A DNA stretch of 64,000 nt, taken from the NCBI GenBank assembly GCA_023392535.1, contig JAEVYY010000018.1, positions 1-64,000 of the forward strand, read 5' to 3'. The notes under the pieces were generated by a model. That model searched no databases, was not told the origin of the DNA, and worked only from the letters and a program-made list of their open reading frames with translations. This document shows positions 51,868 to 60,557 of the stretch, piece by piece (the stretch's first letter is position 1; each line of letters begins with the position of its first letter). Source of the DNA: Bacillota bacterium (GTDB lineage: Bacteria; Bacillota; Clostridia; Lachnospirales; Lachnospiraceae). A program made the position numbers and the translations under genes.

Positions 51868-51877
51868 GGTACTTATA

Positions 51878-53095
51878 GGTGCAAATTTGAGTTTGTTGAG
51901 TTGCACCAGTAAGGATTCGATAAAAGGGATTCCGCACATAGTTCAATCGCAACGCGCTTTCGCTTGGACTTGCCGCAGTGGTACGTAAGGGCATAGTATC
52001 TATAGGTGCAAATTTGAGTTTGTTGATTTGCACCATGTAAGGATTTGATAAAATGGGATTCCGCACATAGTTCAATCGCAACGCGCTTTCGCTTGGACTT
52101 GCCGCAATGGTACATAAGAGCATAGAGTACATGCTCTAAATACCAGCGGCTGCGTACAGTTGCTCTTCAAACTATGTGCGGAATCCATTTTGTTTGGTAT
52201 GTGTAGGTGCAAATTTAAGTTTGTTGAGTTGCACCAGTAAGGATTTGATAAAAGGGATTCCCACATAGTTCAATCGCAACGCGCTTTCGCTTGGACTACG
52301 CCGCAGTGGTACGTAAGAGCATAGTATCTATAGGTGCAAATTTGAGTTTGTTGATTTGCACCAGTAAGGATTTGATAAAATGGGATTCCGCACATAGTTC
52401 AATCGCAACGCGCTTTCGCTTGGACTACGCCGCAATGGTACATAAGAGCATAGAGGACATGCTCTAAATACCAGCGGCTGCGTACAGTTGCTCTTCAAAC
52501 TATGCGCGGAATCCATTTTTTTGCATGTGTAGGTGCAAATTTAAGTTCTTTGATTTGCACCATGTAGGTTACGATAAAGAATACCGTACATACTTTAATC
52601 GCAATGCTTATTTACTTGGATTGCCGCAGTGGTACGTAAGGGCATAGTATCTATAGGTGCAAAATAAAGTTTATTGATTTGCACCATGTAAGGATTTGAT
52701 AAAATGGGATTCCACACATAGTTCAATCGCAACGCGCTTTCGCTTGGACTACGCCGCAGTGGTACGTAAGAGCATAAAGGACATGCTCTAAATACCAGCG
52801 GCTGCGTACAGTTGCTCTTCAAACTATGTGCGGAATCCATTTTTTGGTATGTGTAGGTGCAAATTTAAGTTTGTTGAGTTGCACCAGTAAGGATTTGATA
52901 AAAGGGATTCGCACATAGTTCAATGGCAACGCGCTTTCGCTTGGACTTGCCGCAGTGGTACGTAAGGGCATAGTATCTATAGGTGCAAAATAAAGTTTAT
53001 TGATTTGCGCCAGTAAGGATTCGATAAAAGGGATTCCGCACATAGTTCAATCGCAACGCGCTTTCGCTTGGACTTGCCGCAGTGGTACATATAGT
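51878..53095 (-). repeat. Right array of palindromic repeats (subfamily B), alternating short and long modules
   Basis: Eight modules each start with a linker hairpin GGTGCAAA.../...TTGCACC, at 51878, 52004, 52205, 52332, 52531, 52655, 52855 and 52981. Spacings are 126, 201, 127, 199, 124, 200 and 126 bases. Long modules contain the full palindromic unit; short ones keep only its first half. The full unit is the reverse complement of the unit at 1-155 in its core, but its closing stem is ATTCCGCACATAG in place of ATGCACAACATAG, changed on both arms. The module at 52531 is the most diverged. I see no gene; minus-strand open frames here are repeats of the same peptides. Confidence 0.88.
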
Positions 53096-53209
53096 AGTTC
53101 TTAAAACTCACAAATGCAACCTTACTTTACGAAGTTTCTTTTAGGAAACTGCATCATTGACGCTAGATACAAAGCTAGATAGTTTAATTGGTACATTTAG
53201 TCACCTTGC
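53096..53209. other. Junction spacer between inverted repeat arrays
   Basis: This non-repetitive stretch separates minus-oriented subfamily B from plus-oriented subfamily A. It contains a short hairpin-like GAAGTTTCTTTTAGGAAACT (53130-53149). No gene is visible. Confidence 0.5.
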
Positions 53210-53535
53210 AAAAATGGATGCACAACATAGTTTGATGAGTAGCTGTATGAAGCCGCTGGTACTTAGAACATGTCTTTTATGTTCTTACGTACCATTGCGG
53301 CTGAATCCAAGCGGAAGCGTGCTGCGAATGAACTATGTTGTGCATCCATCTTCCATACCTGTCTTTTATGTTCTTACGTACCATTGCGGCTGAATCCAAG
53401 CGGAAGCGTGCTGCGAATGAATGATGTCGTGCATCCATCTTCTATACTTGTATTTTATGTTCTTACGTACCATTGCGGCTGAATCCAAGCGGAAGCGTGC
53501 TGCGAATGAACGATGTCGTGCATCCATCTTCAAAA
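53210..53535 (+). repeat. Subfamily A repeat block in the opposite orientation
   Basis: One full unit (about 53211-53349) has a perfect 19-bp closing stem built on ATGGATGCACAACATAG, as in the array at 1-155. Two partial 3'-half units follow at about 53357-53440 and 53446-53530. Their 3' arms have drifted to GATGTCGTGCATCCATC. The sequence is close to the left array, so the two lie in direct orientation 53 kb apart. Confidence 0.85.
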
Positions 53536-53633
53536 GTGCATCCATCTTCCATACCTAAAGGTGTAAATTAATTATTTGTTTGTTGACAGATGAGAATACT
53601 TAAGCTTTAATCAGAATAAAGGAGGATACATAG

Positions 53634-54113
53634 ATGCGATTTAGAAAATTTAACTTAGAAGATATCACTATATTTACCCAATGGTTACATCAAGATTATA
53701 TTGCAAAATGGTATGAAAACCCGGAAGATTGGATATATGAAATAGTGAGTGAAGATTTTTCATGGATCAACCATTTTATCGTAGAGTATGATAACAGACC
53801 AATTGGGTTCTGCCAATATTATGATTATGTGAAAGGAGAAGAGACTTGGCATGGCAGTATCCCTCGGGAAGGTACATACAGCATTGATTATTTAATAGGA
53901 GAACCAGAGTTCATAGGAAAAGGATTAGGAAAAGAAATAATAAAGACTTTGAACCATATTATTTTTTCTGATTCGGATGCGAAAAGAATTATCGTACAGC
54001 CAGAGGAAGAAAATCATGCATCCTGTAATACGTTGTTAGCAGCTGGTTTTGACTATGATGAGGAAAATAAATTATATATGATTACAAGGAATAAAGTAGG
54101 AGGAGCAAGTTGA
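53634..54113 (+). CDS. GNAT family acetyltransferase, aminoglycoside 6'-N-acetyltransferase-like
   Basis: This 159-residue protein has the GNAT fold. The acetyl-CoA loop is GEPEFIGKGLGKEI (about residues 93-106), and the N-terminus MRFRKFNLEDITIFTQWL resembles AAC(6') and RimJ-like enzymes. The NHASCNTLLAAGF segment near the end is typical. Substrate is uncertain; similarity in layout to AAC(6') alone does not prove drug resistance. AAAGGAGGA precedes the ATG at 53634. The next gene starts with TTG overlapping its stop. Confidence 0.85.
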   Translation: MRFRKFNLEDITIFTQWLHQDYIAKWYENPEDWIYEIVSEDFSWINHFIVEYDNRPIGFCQYYDYVKGEETWHGSIPREGTYSIDYLIGEPEFIGKGLGKEIIKTLNHIIFSDSDAKRIIVQPEEENHASCNTLLAAGFDYDEENKLYMITRNKVGGAS

Positions 54114-54475
54114 ATCTAGAAGAAATCATGCAACAGAATACTTTTGTTGTAGTTGGGGATACCATAAAGGAAGAAAAATATGCTTATAAAATTAAGAACG
54201 CATTACTTGACAGTGGATATAAAGTGTATAGTGTAGGAAAAGAATTAAATTCCCTAGATGAGATAGAGGAAGAAATAGATATTATTGATCTTTGTATCAA
54301 TGCGGTAAAAGGGTTAGAACTGATAAAAGACTGTCATAAAGAGTTTAAATGTATCGTGATTCAGCCAGGAGCAGAAAGTCGGGAACTACTGGATTATCTG
54401 GAAGGAGAAAAGATACCTTATATAGAAAGCTGTCTGTTAGTCGGATTGTCTTCTTATCGTAGGAAGAAGAACTAA
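54110..54475 (+). CDS. CoA-binding domain protein (YccU-like)
   Basis: This 121-residue Rossmann-type protein resembles the CoA_binding_2 family. The N-terminal TFVVVGDTIKEEKYAYKI replaces the usual Gly-rich CoA loop, and the later segments LCINAVKGLELIKDC and CIVIQPGAESRELLDYL match the family. It starts with TTG in a TTGA overlap with the acetyltransferase stop, supported by AGGAGGAGC just before. The two likely share a function, perhaps CoA-linked, but this is inferred. Confidence 0.72.
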   Translation: MNLEEIMQQNTFVVVGDTIKEEKYAYKIKNALLDSGYKVYSVGKELNSLDEIEEEIDIIDLCINAVKGLELIKDCHKEFKCIVIQPGAESRELLDYLEGEKIPYIESCLLVGLSSYRRKKN

Positions 54476-54512
54476 GAATGGAAAAATGTTATCGGTATTA
54501 TAGGGAGGATAA

Positions 54513-55424
54513 ATGGATAAAAAGAAAAAACTTACTTCTATTCTATTCTGCTTACTGTTATTGATTATGGTCAGTATGGTAGGAATATATAGCCCGGATG
54601 TCAAGGGATCCTTTCAGAATGCGTCAAACGAATCGGAAGAAGCTTCCGTTTCTATGGGAAACGAAGATGAAACCGCTGGCGACGAGGAAAAGGAAGAAGA
54701 TACTCCAGTAATAGGCTTCTGGGGGTATACCGGCTATTTGGATGAATGTAATTCCTCAAGTGCAGAAGAATTTAAAAACTGTGACTATGATGGAGATGGA
54801 ATGAATGACCGGATATATCGATGGAATGTAGAAGATCAAGGTGATGGAAATGATACTAGATATCGGATTGAATTTGGAAATGGAGAAGAATTGATACTGG
54901 AACGTGCAGTTCCTGACAGTGGATTTCCCTATCTGATTGTAGCCGATTTCTCTCAGAATGGAAAGAATGAAATTGTTTTTGGGTGTACGTATTGGACGAG
55001 CACGAATCCGATGGCATTTGGGGAATTGGCAGTTTTTCAAAAGACGGAGGATGGCTATGGGCAGATCCAACTTCCCATGGAGTTAAGTGATAGTGCTTAT
55101 ACAATGACATTAGACTTCAATTACCAAAAGGTCAAAGAAAAATTAATCCGGGTCACTTGCGCAGATACCGGCTTTCTTGAAGATATTGAGATTGAGGATG
55201 TGTTATGGGAGCAGCAAGGCTATAAGGATTATTTTACTTCTGCGACAAATAGTGCCTGCGTCTGGAGGGCAGAAGTAGTAGAAGGAAAAGGCGGAATACC
55301 GGAGCTTAAGTGCTACTTTTCTCTATTTGATAAATGGTCTGTTTGTGAAGTGAGTCTATTGTTACGATATCAGGATGATAGATTTGTATCGGATGGTATG
55401 GAACTGGTAAAAAATAACGCATAG
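54513..55424 (+). CDS. Secreted or membrane-anchored protein with FG-GAP-like repeat
   Basis: This 303-residue protein has an N-terminal membrane segment (about 7-24), a Ser/Glu-rich linker, and an extracellular domain. The segment NCDYDGDGMNDRIYRWN (about 89-105) looks like a calcium-binding FG-GAP/VCBS turn, and DFSQNGKNEIVFGCTYW is a second similar turn. The rest is beta-rich. No enzyme motif is seen. It precedes a DUF4153-like membrane protein by 42 bases and may be exported with it. Confidence 0.7.
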   Translation: MDKKKKLTSILFCLLLLIMVSMVGIYSPDVKGSFQNASNESEEASVSMGNEDETAGDEEKEEDTPVIGFWGYTGYLDECNSSSAEEFKNCDYDGDGMNDRIYRWNVEDQGDGNDTRYRIEFGNGEELILERAVPDSGFPYLIVADFSQNGKNEIVFGCTYWTSTNPMAFGELAVFQKTEDGYGQIQLPMELSDSAYTMTLDFNYQKVKEKLIRVTCADTGFLEDIEIEDVLWEQQGYKDYFTSATNSACVWRAEVVEGKGGIPELKCYFSLFDKWSVCEVSLLLRYQDDRFVSDGMELVKNNA

Positions 55425-55466
55425 TGGAAGAGGGAAACAAACTTTTTTGCGGAAAGGATCGTCAGA

Positions 55467-57251
55467 ATGAAGTGGTTTGTTAAAGTGAAGAAAAGGTTAA
55501 AAGGACTCACCTATGCAGTGATCCGTTATCCATTGACAAGTCTTTTTTTACTTGTAGCAGCTACTATTATGGCTGTCTCGATTCAAATGGTCTCAGACTA
55601 TGGAAAACAAATATTAACATGTGTAGTCGGAGCTGTTTTATCCGCTTCTTTGCAGGTAGCCTATGAACGGTTTTCCATTAAAACACTGACCAGGTATCTC
55701 TTAATGGGAAGCGGTATTGTTTTGACTTTCTTCTATTATCTTATTCTTAGGTCAATTCCTAAAATCAGTACGGAAATTGGTATTAGAACATGGGTTGCGT
55801 TATTCGCGCTTTGCATAGCCTTTATCTGGATTCCAGTAATTCGAAGTAGTATAAGTTTTAACGAAAGTTTTATGATTGCTTTTAAAGCTTTCTTTCGTAC
55901 TCTGTTTTATGCTGTCACTATTTATATCGGATGTATGTTCGTTTTTTTTGCAATCAACAATCTTTTAATACATGTAAGCGATAAACTCTATGCACACACG
56001 GGAAATATTGTTTTTATTTTGTTCGCACCTCTCTATTTTCTATCCCTGATTCCGATTTATCCGGGGAAAAGGGACGCAGATATGAAATTGACACAGGTCA
56101 GGGAGCAGGAGAAACAGATTCACGAAGCATCCGATTGTCCACCGTTTTTGGAGATCTTAATTTCTTATATTATAATTCCAATTACAGCGGTATATACGGC
56201 GATTCTGATTCTCTATATTATCAGGAATCTAAAGGAAGAATTCTGGACGAATAATCTTCTGGAGCCAATGTTAGTTTCTTATATCATAGCAGTAATTTTC
56301 TTATCCATTCTTTGCGGTAAGCTGGAAAATAAAATTGTTGTTTTATTTCGAATGCTTTTCCCTAAAGTACTGATTCCCATTGTACTCTTTCAAATGATAT
56401 CGTCTATCATAGCGCTGGGAGAGACAGGGGTTACTCATACTAGGTATTTTGTTATTTTATTTTGTGTGTTTGCCTTTCTTTCCAGCATTGTGATGAGTTT
56501 TAGTATGGTTAAAAAGAATGGAACGATAGCGGGAATGCTTATTCTATTTTCTGCTATTTCCGTCATTCCACCGATAGATGCGTTTACAGTCAGCCGCTTG
56601 AGTCAGGAAAATACGTTAAGATCATTGTTGATGCAAAATAAAATGCTAGAAGATAATACAGTAATACCAAAGGCCTCTATTTCCAATACCGATAAAGAAA
56701 AAATAGTTTCTATTGTAACGTACCTGAACAATATGTCGTATCTGAATCAAGTAAAATATTTGCCTGCTGATTTTTCTGTTTATGAAGATTTCTATGCAAC
56801 GTTTGGTTTCTATGAATATGAGATGCCTGAAAATCAAAACCATTACAAAAATGTGTATTTAAATTCATTGGAATCAATTAACATTGCAAACTATGATATC
56901 CTTGCGCATACGTATGTAAATTTTGATGAGACTATGACTACACAAATCTGTAAGATTGAAAAATCAGGAAAAAAATATACGTTAGAAAAGCAAAATAAGG
57001 GAGGGAGACATGATATCATTCTGCGTAATGAGAATGAGCAGGAAATCATAACATTTAATGTGGGTGAGATTTTTCAAAGATACCAGCAATACACGGTAGA
57101 AAAATCAGAATTGGATCAAGAAGAAGCTACTTTTTCTATCGAAAATAATCGAGTAAGGCTTACGGTTGTTGTAGAGAATGCCAATATGAATAGTTCTGTT
57201 GAGCAAACGTATGATAATGCAGAAATCTATATTTTAGTCAAATTCAAATAA
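55467..57251 (+). CDS. DUF4153-like multi-pass membrane protein
   Basis: This 594-residue protein has about ten to eleven transmembrane helices over residues 1-390, followed by a soluble extracellular region (about 395-594). The helical half resembles DUF4153 proteins, whose function is unknown; YLILRSIP and FVFFAINNLLIHVSDKLYA are typical-looking stretches. The gene ends six bases before the stop of the convergent LysR gene. The start follows GCGGAAAGGATCG. Confidence 0.75.
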   Translation: MKWFVKVKKRLKGLTYAVIRYPLTSLFLLVAATIMAVSIQMVSDYGKQILTCVVGAVLSASLQVAYERFSIKTLTRYLLMGSGIVLTFFYYLILRSIPKISTEIGIRTWVALFALCIAFIWIPVIRSSISFNESFMIAFKAFFRTLFYAVTIYIGCMFVFFAINNLLIHVSDKLYAHTGNIVFILFAPLYFLSLIPIYPGKRDADMKLTQVREQEKQIHEASDCPPFLEILISYIIIPITAVYTAILILYIIRNLKEEFWTNNLLEPMLVSYIIAVIFLSILCGKLENKIVVLFRMLFPKVLIPIVLFQMISSIIALGETGVTHTRYFVILFCVFAFLSSIVMSFSMVKKNGTIAGMLILFSAISVIPPIDAFTVSRLSQENTLRSLLMQNKMLEDNTVIPKASISNTDKEKIVSIVTYLNNMSYLNQVKYLPADFSVYEDFYATFGFYEYEMPENQNHYKNVYLNSLESINIANYDILAHTYVNFDETMTTQICKIEKSGKKYTLEKQNKGGRHDIILRNENEQEIITFNVGEIFQRYQQYTVEKSELDQEEATFSIENNRVRLTVVVENANMNSSVEQTYDNAEIYILVKFK

Positions 57252-57257
57252 ATGACC

Positions 57258-58145
57258 TCATATACTAAGTCGGAATAACTCATTGATAAGATGACGAATA
57301 TAGTTGCTTTGCATATTATCTTTCTTCCAAAGGATGGATATCTCATGCATAATAGGAAAATCGGAGATCGGTATTTCCATAACTTTCTTTTGGGAAAGGA
57401 GTTCGGATACGGCATTTTTGTATAAAAATGTAATTCCGCAATTATCTGCCACGAGATCTATAATAGCATTCATATTCCCAATTCTAGTTACATTTTTAAA
57501 ATGATCAATCGATAAATTATAATGCTCCAAAGCCACTTCCAATATTTTTCTGCTGCCGGAACCAGGCTCACGAACAATCAGACGTTCCTTTGTAAGATCC
57601 CGCATTACGAGAGGAACTTGCCATGGGGCATGTTTAGTGGAGCAAATAGGTATAAATTCCAAGTTAAAAAGAGTTTCGTATAAATAGGCAGACTTTGAAA
57701 AATCTCCTTCCACGATTGCGAAATCAATAATCCCCGAATCAAGTTTTTGTAATAACTCTTTTGTATTGGAGACAATCACAGAAACATCGGCTTCCGGATG
57801 GGATCTGATGTATCGGCTGATAGGTGCTGCAATCATAAACTCCCCGACGGTAAGTGTAACTCCCATATTGATGATATTATTTTTGTTTTTAATAATACGT
57901 AGCTGCTCTTTTAGATATCGTTCATTATTTTGCATAGATAGAAGAGAATCATAGAGAAGGAGTCCATATTTCGTCAGCTGAAAACGCTTTCCTTGGAAGG
58001 TGAAAAGAGGAACTCCATAATAATCTTCCAGATTTCTGATGTGCATGGAAACTGCTGGTTGTGTGATATTCAATTTTTTGGCAGCTCTTGTATAATTCAT
58101 TTCCTGGCAAACACATAAGAAAGTTTCAACCTTTGGATCAAGCAT
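57258..58145 (-). CDS. LysR family regulator of the YeiH exporter
   Basis: This 295-residue regulator has an N-terminal winged helix-turn-helix (about 1-60, TRAAKKLNITQPAVSMHIRNLE) and an effector domain resembling YeiE/CysL-type proteins. It is divergent from the YeiH gene, so it probably controls that gene. I chose the ATG at 58145 because GGAGGAAAC lies just before it and MLDPKVETFLCV is the family's usual N-terminus, though the frame continues to 58190. Confidence 0.92.
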   Translation of the reverse strand: MLDPKVETFLCVCQEMNYTRAAKKLNITQPAVSMHIRNLEDYYGVPLFTFQGKRFQLTKYGLLLYDSLLSMQNNERYLKEQLRIIKNKNNIINMGVTLTVGEFMIAAPISRYIRSHPEADVSVIVSNTKELLQKLDSGIIDFAIVEGDFSKSAYLYETLFNLEFIPICSTKHAPWQVPLVMRDLTKERLIVREPGSGSRKILEVALEHYNLSIDHFKNVTRIGNMNAIIDLVADNCGITFLYKNAVSELLSQKKVMEIPISDFPIMHEISILWKKDNMQSNYIRHLINELFRLSI

Positions 58146-58276
58146 TAGTTTCCTCCATAATGATAACGATAATTTATTATAACATAACAAATAATAAGTA
58201 GCAATTATTGATATAATTCGTTATTATTAGTGAATACAGTTTATGATCAATGTTAGCAAGGAGGATAAAGAAAAAT

Positions 58277-59308
58277 ATGAATTTTATTAGAAAAAATAGT
58301 TTAGGAATATTACTCTGTGTGGTAATCGCATTGCCATGCTGGTTTTTGGGTAAAAAATTTCCCATCATCGGGGGACCTGTAATGGCAATCGTAACAGGCA
58401 TGGTAGTTACTCTTTTTATCCGTGATAAGAGTAAATTTGAAGCGGGCATCACATTCACTTCAAAAAAAATTTTGCAGTATGCTGTCATTTTGCTGGGATT
58501 TGGTTTGAATCTAAATGTAATTCTTGAGACAGGATTGCAATCATTGCCAATCATACTGGCGACAATCACGACTTCTCTTGTAATCTCTTTTGTGCTACAG
58601 AAAGGAATGCAGATACCAGAGAAGATATCTACTCTGGTAGGGGTTGGTTCTTCTATTTGTGGAGGTTCTGCAATTGCAGCAACTGCACCTGTAATTGATG
58701 CCGATGACGAGGAGGTAGCGCAGGCGATTTCAGTCATCTTTTTCTTTAATGTGCTGGCGGCTATTTTGTTTCCGATATTTGGTACATGGCTTGGATTTTC
58801 ACACACAACAGGAGAGGCATTTGGAATATTTGCGGGTACTGCAGTCAATGATACTTCATCAGTAACTGCTGCAGCATCTACATGGGATACTAGATATCAG
58901 CTGGGATCAGCTACGTTAGATAAAGCTGTTACCGTAAAACTGACCAGAACGCTAGCGATTATTCCGATTACTTTAGTACTGACCTTCATTCGAACCAGAA
59001 AAGAAAGAAAGAATGCCTCAGAAGGCGTTTCTCTAAAGCATATCTTCCCGTTTTTTATTTTGTATTTCCTACTAGCTTCTATTTTTACAACAGTTGCATG
59101 GAATTTAGGTGTGCCATCGGATATCTTTATGCCAGTGAAAGAACTGAGCAAATTTTTTATCGTACTAGCTATGGCAGCAATAGGTATAAACACAAATATT
59201 GTAAAATTAATTAAAACTGGTGGGAAACCGATTATAATGGGATTTGCTTGTTGGATCGGCATCACGGGAGTGAGCCTGCTCATGCAGCATATTCTGGGAA
59301 TTTGGTAG
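58277..59308 (+). CDS. YeiH family putative sulfate exporter
   Basis: This 343-residue membrane protein has about ten helices and belongs to the UPF0324/YeiH family. It contains the family motifs VGVGSSICGGSAIAATAP (about 140-157) and GTAVNDTSSVTAA (about 196-208). It is divergent from a LysR gene, the common arrangement for this family. The role is annotated as sulfate or sulfite export in homologues, with little direct proof. AAGGAGGA precedes the ATG at 58277, so the longer frame from 58250 is not used. Confidence 0.9.
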   Translation: MNFIRKNSLGILLCVVIALPCWFLGKKFPIIGGPVMAIVTGMVVTLFIRDKSKFEAGITFTSKKILQYAVILLGFGLNLNVILETGLQSLPIILATITTSLVISFVLQKGMQIPEKISTLVGVGSSICGGSAIAATAPVIDADDEEVAQAISVIFFFNVLAAILFPIFGTWLGFSHTTGEAFGIFAGTAVNDTSSVTAAASTWDTRYQLGSATLDKAVTVKLTRTLAIIPITLVLTFIRTRKERKNASEGVSLKHIFPFFILYFLLASIFTTVAWNLGVPSDIFMPVKELSKFFIVLAMAAIGINTNIVKLIKTGGKPIIMGFACWIGITGVSLLMQHILGIW

Positions 59309-59354
59309 TGAACTCTGCAGTAAAACAGAATCCGTAAAAATATTTTAATTCAAC

Positions 59355-59383
59355 TTGACAACTTGAAGTAAAGTGTATATTAT
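59355..59383 (+). promoter_or_regulatory. Promoter for the glutathione peroxidase pair
   Basis: TTGACA (59355-59360) and TATTAT (59378-59383) are 17 bases apart, about 55 bases before the first ATG. Confidence 0.7.
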
Positions 59384-59438
59384 ATAACCATAAAGATTGT
59401 CAACAATTTAATTGTAAGAAATATAAAGGAGGAACGAA

Positions 59439-59912
59439 ATGGGTATTTATGATTATCAAGTGAAAGATATAAGTGGAAATAATGTCAGTTTAAATATTTA
59501 CAAAGGGAAAGTCCTATTAATTGTCAATACAGCTACCGGATGTGGATTTACGCCTCAGTATAAAGGTCTTCAGAATTTATATGATAAATATCAAGAACAA
59601 GGTCTTGTAGTACTTGATTTTCCATGTAATCAATTTGGAAATCAGGCACCGGGGACAGAATCAGAAATTGCAGATTTCTGCCAGCTTAATTATGCAGTTA
59701 CATTTCCACAATTTTCAAAAGTAAATGTAAATGGAGAAAATGAAGATCCTTTATATACATTTTTAAAAGCTCAGAAAAATGGAATTATGGGAGATAAGAT
59801 CAAATGGAATTTTACCAAGTTTTTAGTAGATAAAGAAGGGAATGTTGTAGAACGTTATGGTTCCGCAATTACCCCTGAAAAAATGGAAGCAAGAATAAAA
59901 GAACTTATTTAG
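59439..59912 (+). CDS. Glutathione peroxidase family protein 1
   Basis: This 157-residue thiol peroxidase has the GPx fold. The peroxidatic Cys35 is in TATGCGFTPQYKGL, coded by a normal Cys codon, with the Gln in FPCNQFGNQAPG and the Trp/Asn in KWNFTKFLVDKEG completing the active site. Cys63, in the same FPCNQFG segment, fits a resolving-type role. In clostridia such enzymes usually use thioredoxin in place of glutathione. It is followed after 12 bases by a paralogue. Confidence 0.95.
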   Translation: MGIYDYQVKDISGNNVSLNIYKGKVLLIVNTATGCGFTPQYKGLQNLYDKYQEQGLVVLDFPCNQFGNQAPGTESEIADFCQLNYAVTFPQFSKVNVNGENEDPLYTFLKAQKNGIMGDKIKWNFTKFLVDKEGNVVERYGSAITPEKMEARIKELI

Positions 59913-59924
59913 GAGGAAAAAATA

Positions 59925-60467
59925 ATGGGAATATTTGATTTTGAAGTTATGGATGCAAATGGAACACCAGTTTCGTTAGAAGCGTATAAAGGAAAAGTGA
60001 TATTAATTATCAATTCAGCTACACAATGTGGATTTACCCCACAGTATGAGGGACTCCAGCATATGTATGAAAAGTATAAGGAAGATTTTATTATTCTGGA
60101 TTTTCCATGTAATCAGTTCGGAAATCAGGCACCTGGCAGCAATGAAGAAATTGCCACTTTCTGTGATGCCAAATACGGAATTACATTTCCTATCTTTTCC
60201 AAAGTGGAAGTAAATGGGGAGAATGCCTCCAAGCTGTTTCAATATCTAAGAAAAGAAAAGGGCTTTAAGGGTTTTGATGTGGAACATCCATTGTCTGAAA
60301 AGTTAAAGGATAAGCTAGAAAGAAGCAATCCGAATTATGCACAGGAAGACGATATTAAATGGAACTTTACAAAATTTTTAGTAGACAGAGAAGGACATGT
60401 GATGGAACGATTTGAGCCAACAGCTGATCTTTCCTATGTAGAAGAAAGAGTAAAAGAGTTAGTTTAA
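59925..60467 (+). CDS. Glutathione peroxidase family protein 2
   Basis: This 180-residue paralogue of the preceding gene has Cys35 in SATQCGFTPQYEGL, FPCNQFGNQAPGS and KWNFTKFLVDREG. It is about 23 residues longer, from an insertion in the RKEKGFKGFDVEHPLSEK region that short single-domain forms lack. AGGAGG precedes the ATG. The two genes form an operon and probably arose by duplication or separate acquisition. Confidence 0.95.
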   Translation: MGIFDFEVMDANGTPVSLEAYKGKVILIINSATQCGFTPQYEGLQHMYEKYKEDFIILDFPCNQFGNQAPGSNEEIATFCDAKYGITFPIFSKVEVNGENASKLFQYLRKEKGFKGFDVEHPLSEKLKDKLERSNPNYAQEDDIKWNFTKFLVDREGHVMERFEPTADLSYVEERVKELV

Positions 60468-60557
60468 AAAAATCTAGGAATAAATTGCAGTAAGTTCTAA
60501 ATCTGATATAATTAGATAAATGTATAGAAATAATCAGATACGAAGGAGAAGAAGACA

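Noticed and set aside
51821..53482. Several open frames of 60-100 codons with near-identical peptides on both strands in the repeat arrays
   Set aside because: They come from the repeat units being read through, lack ribosome sites and repeat with the DNA. The same holds for the short frames at 83-448.
51878..53535. Possible CRISPR arrays in the repeat clusters
   Set aside because: Repeats are long and palindromic, the intervals contain more repeat sequence instead of unique spacers, and no cas gene is in the window.
59439..60467. Selenocysteine-containing glutathione peroxidases
   Set aside because: The catalytic position is an ordinary Cys codon in both genes, and no in-frame TGA is present.
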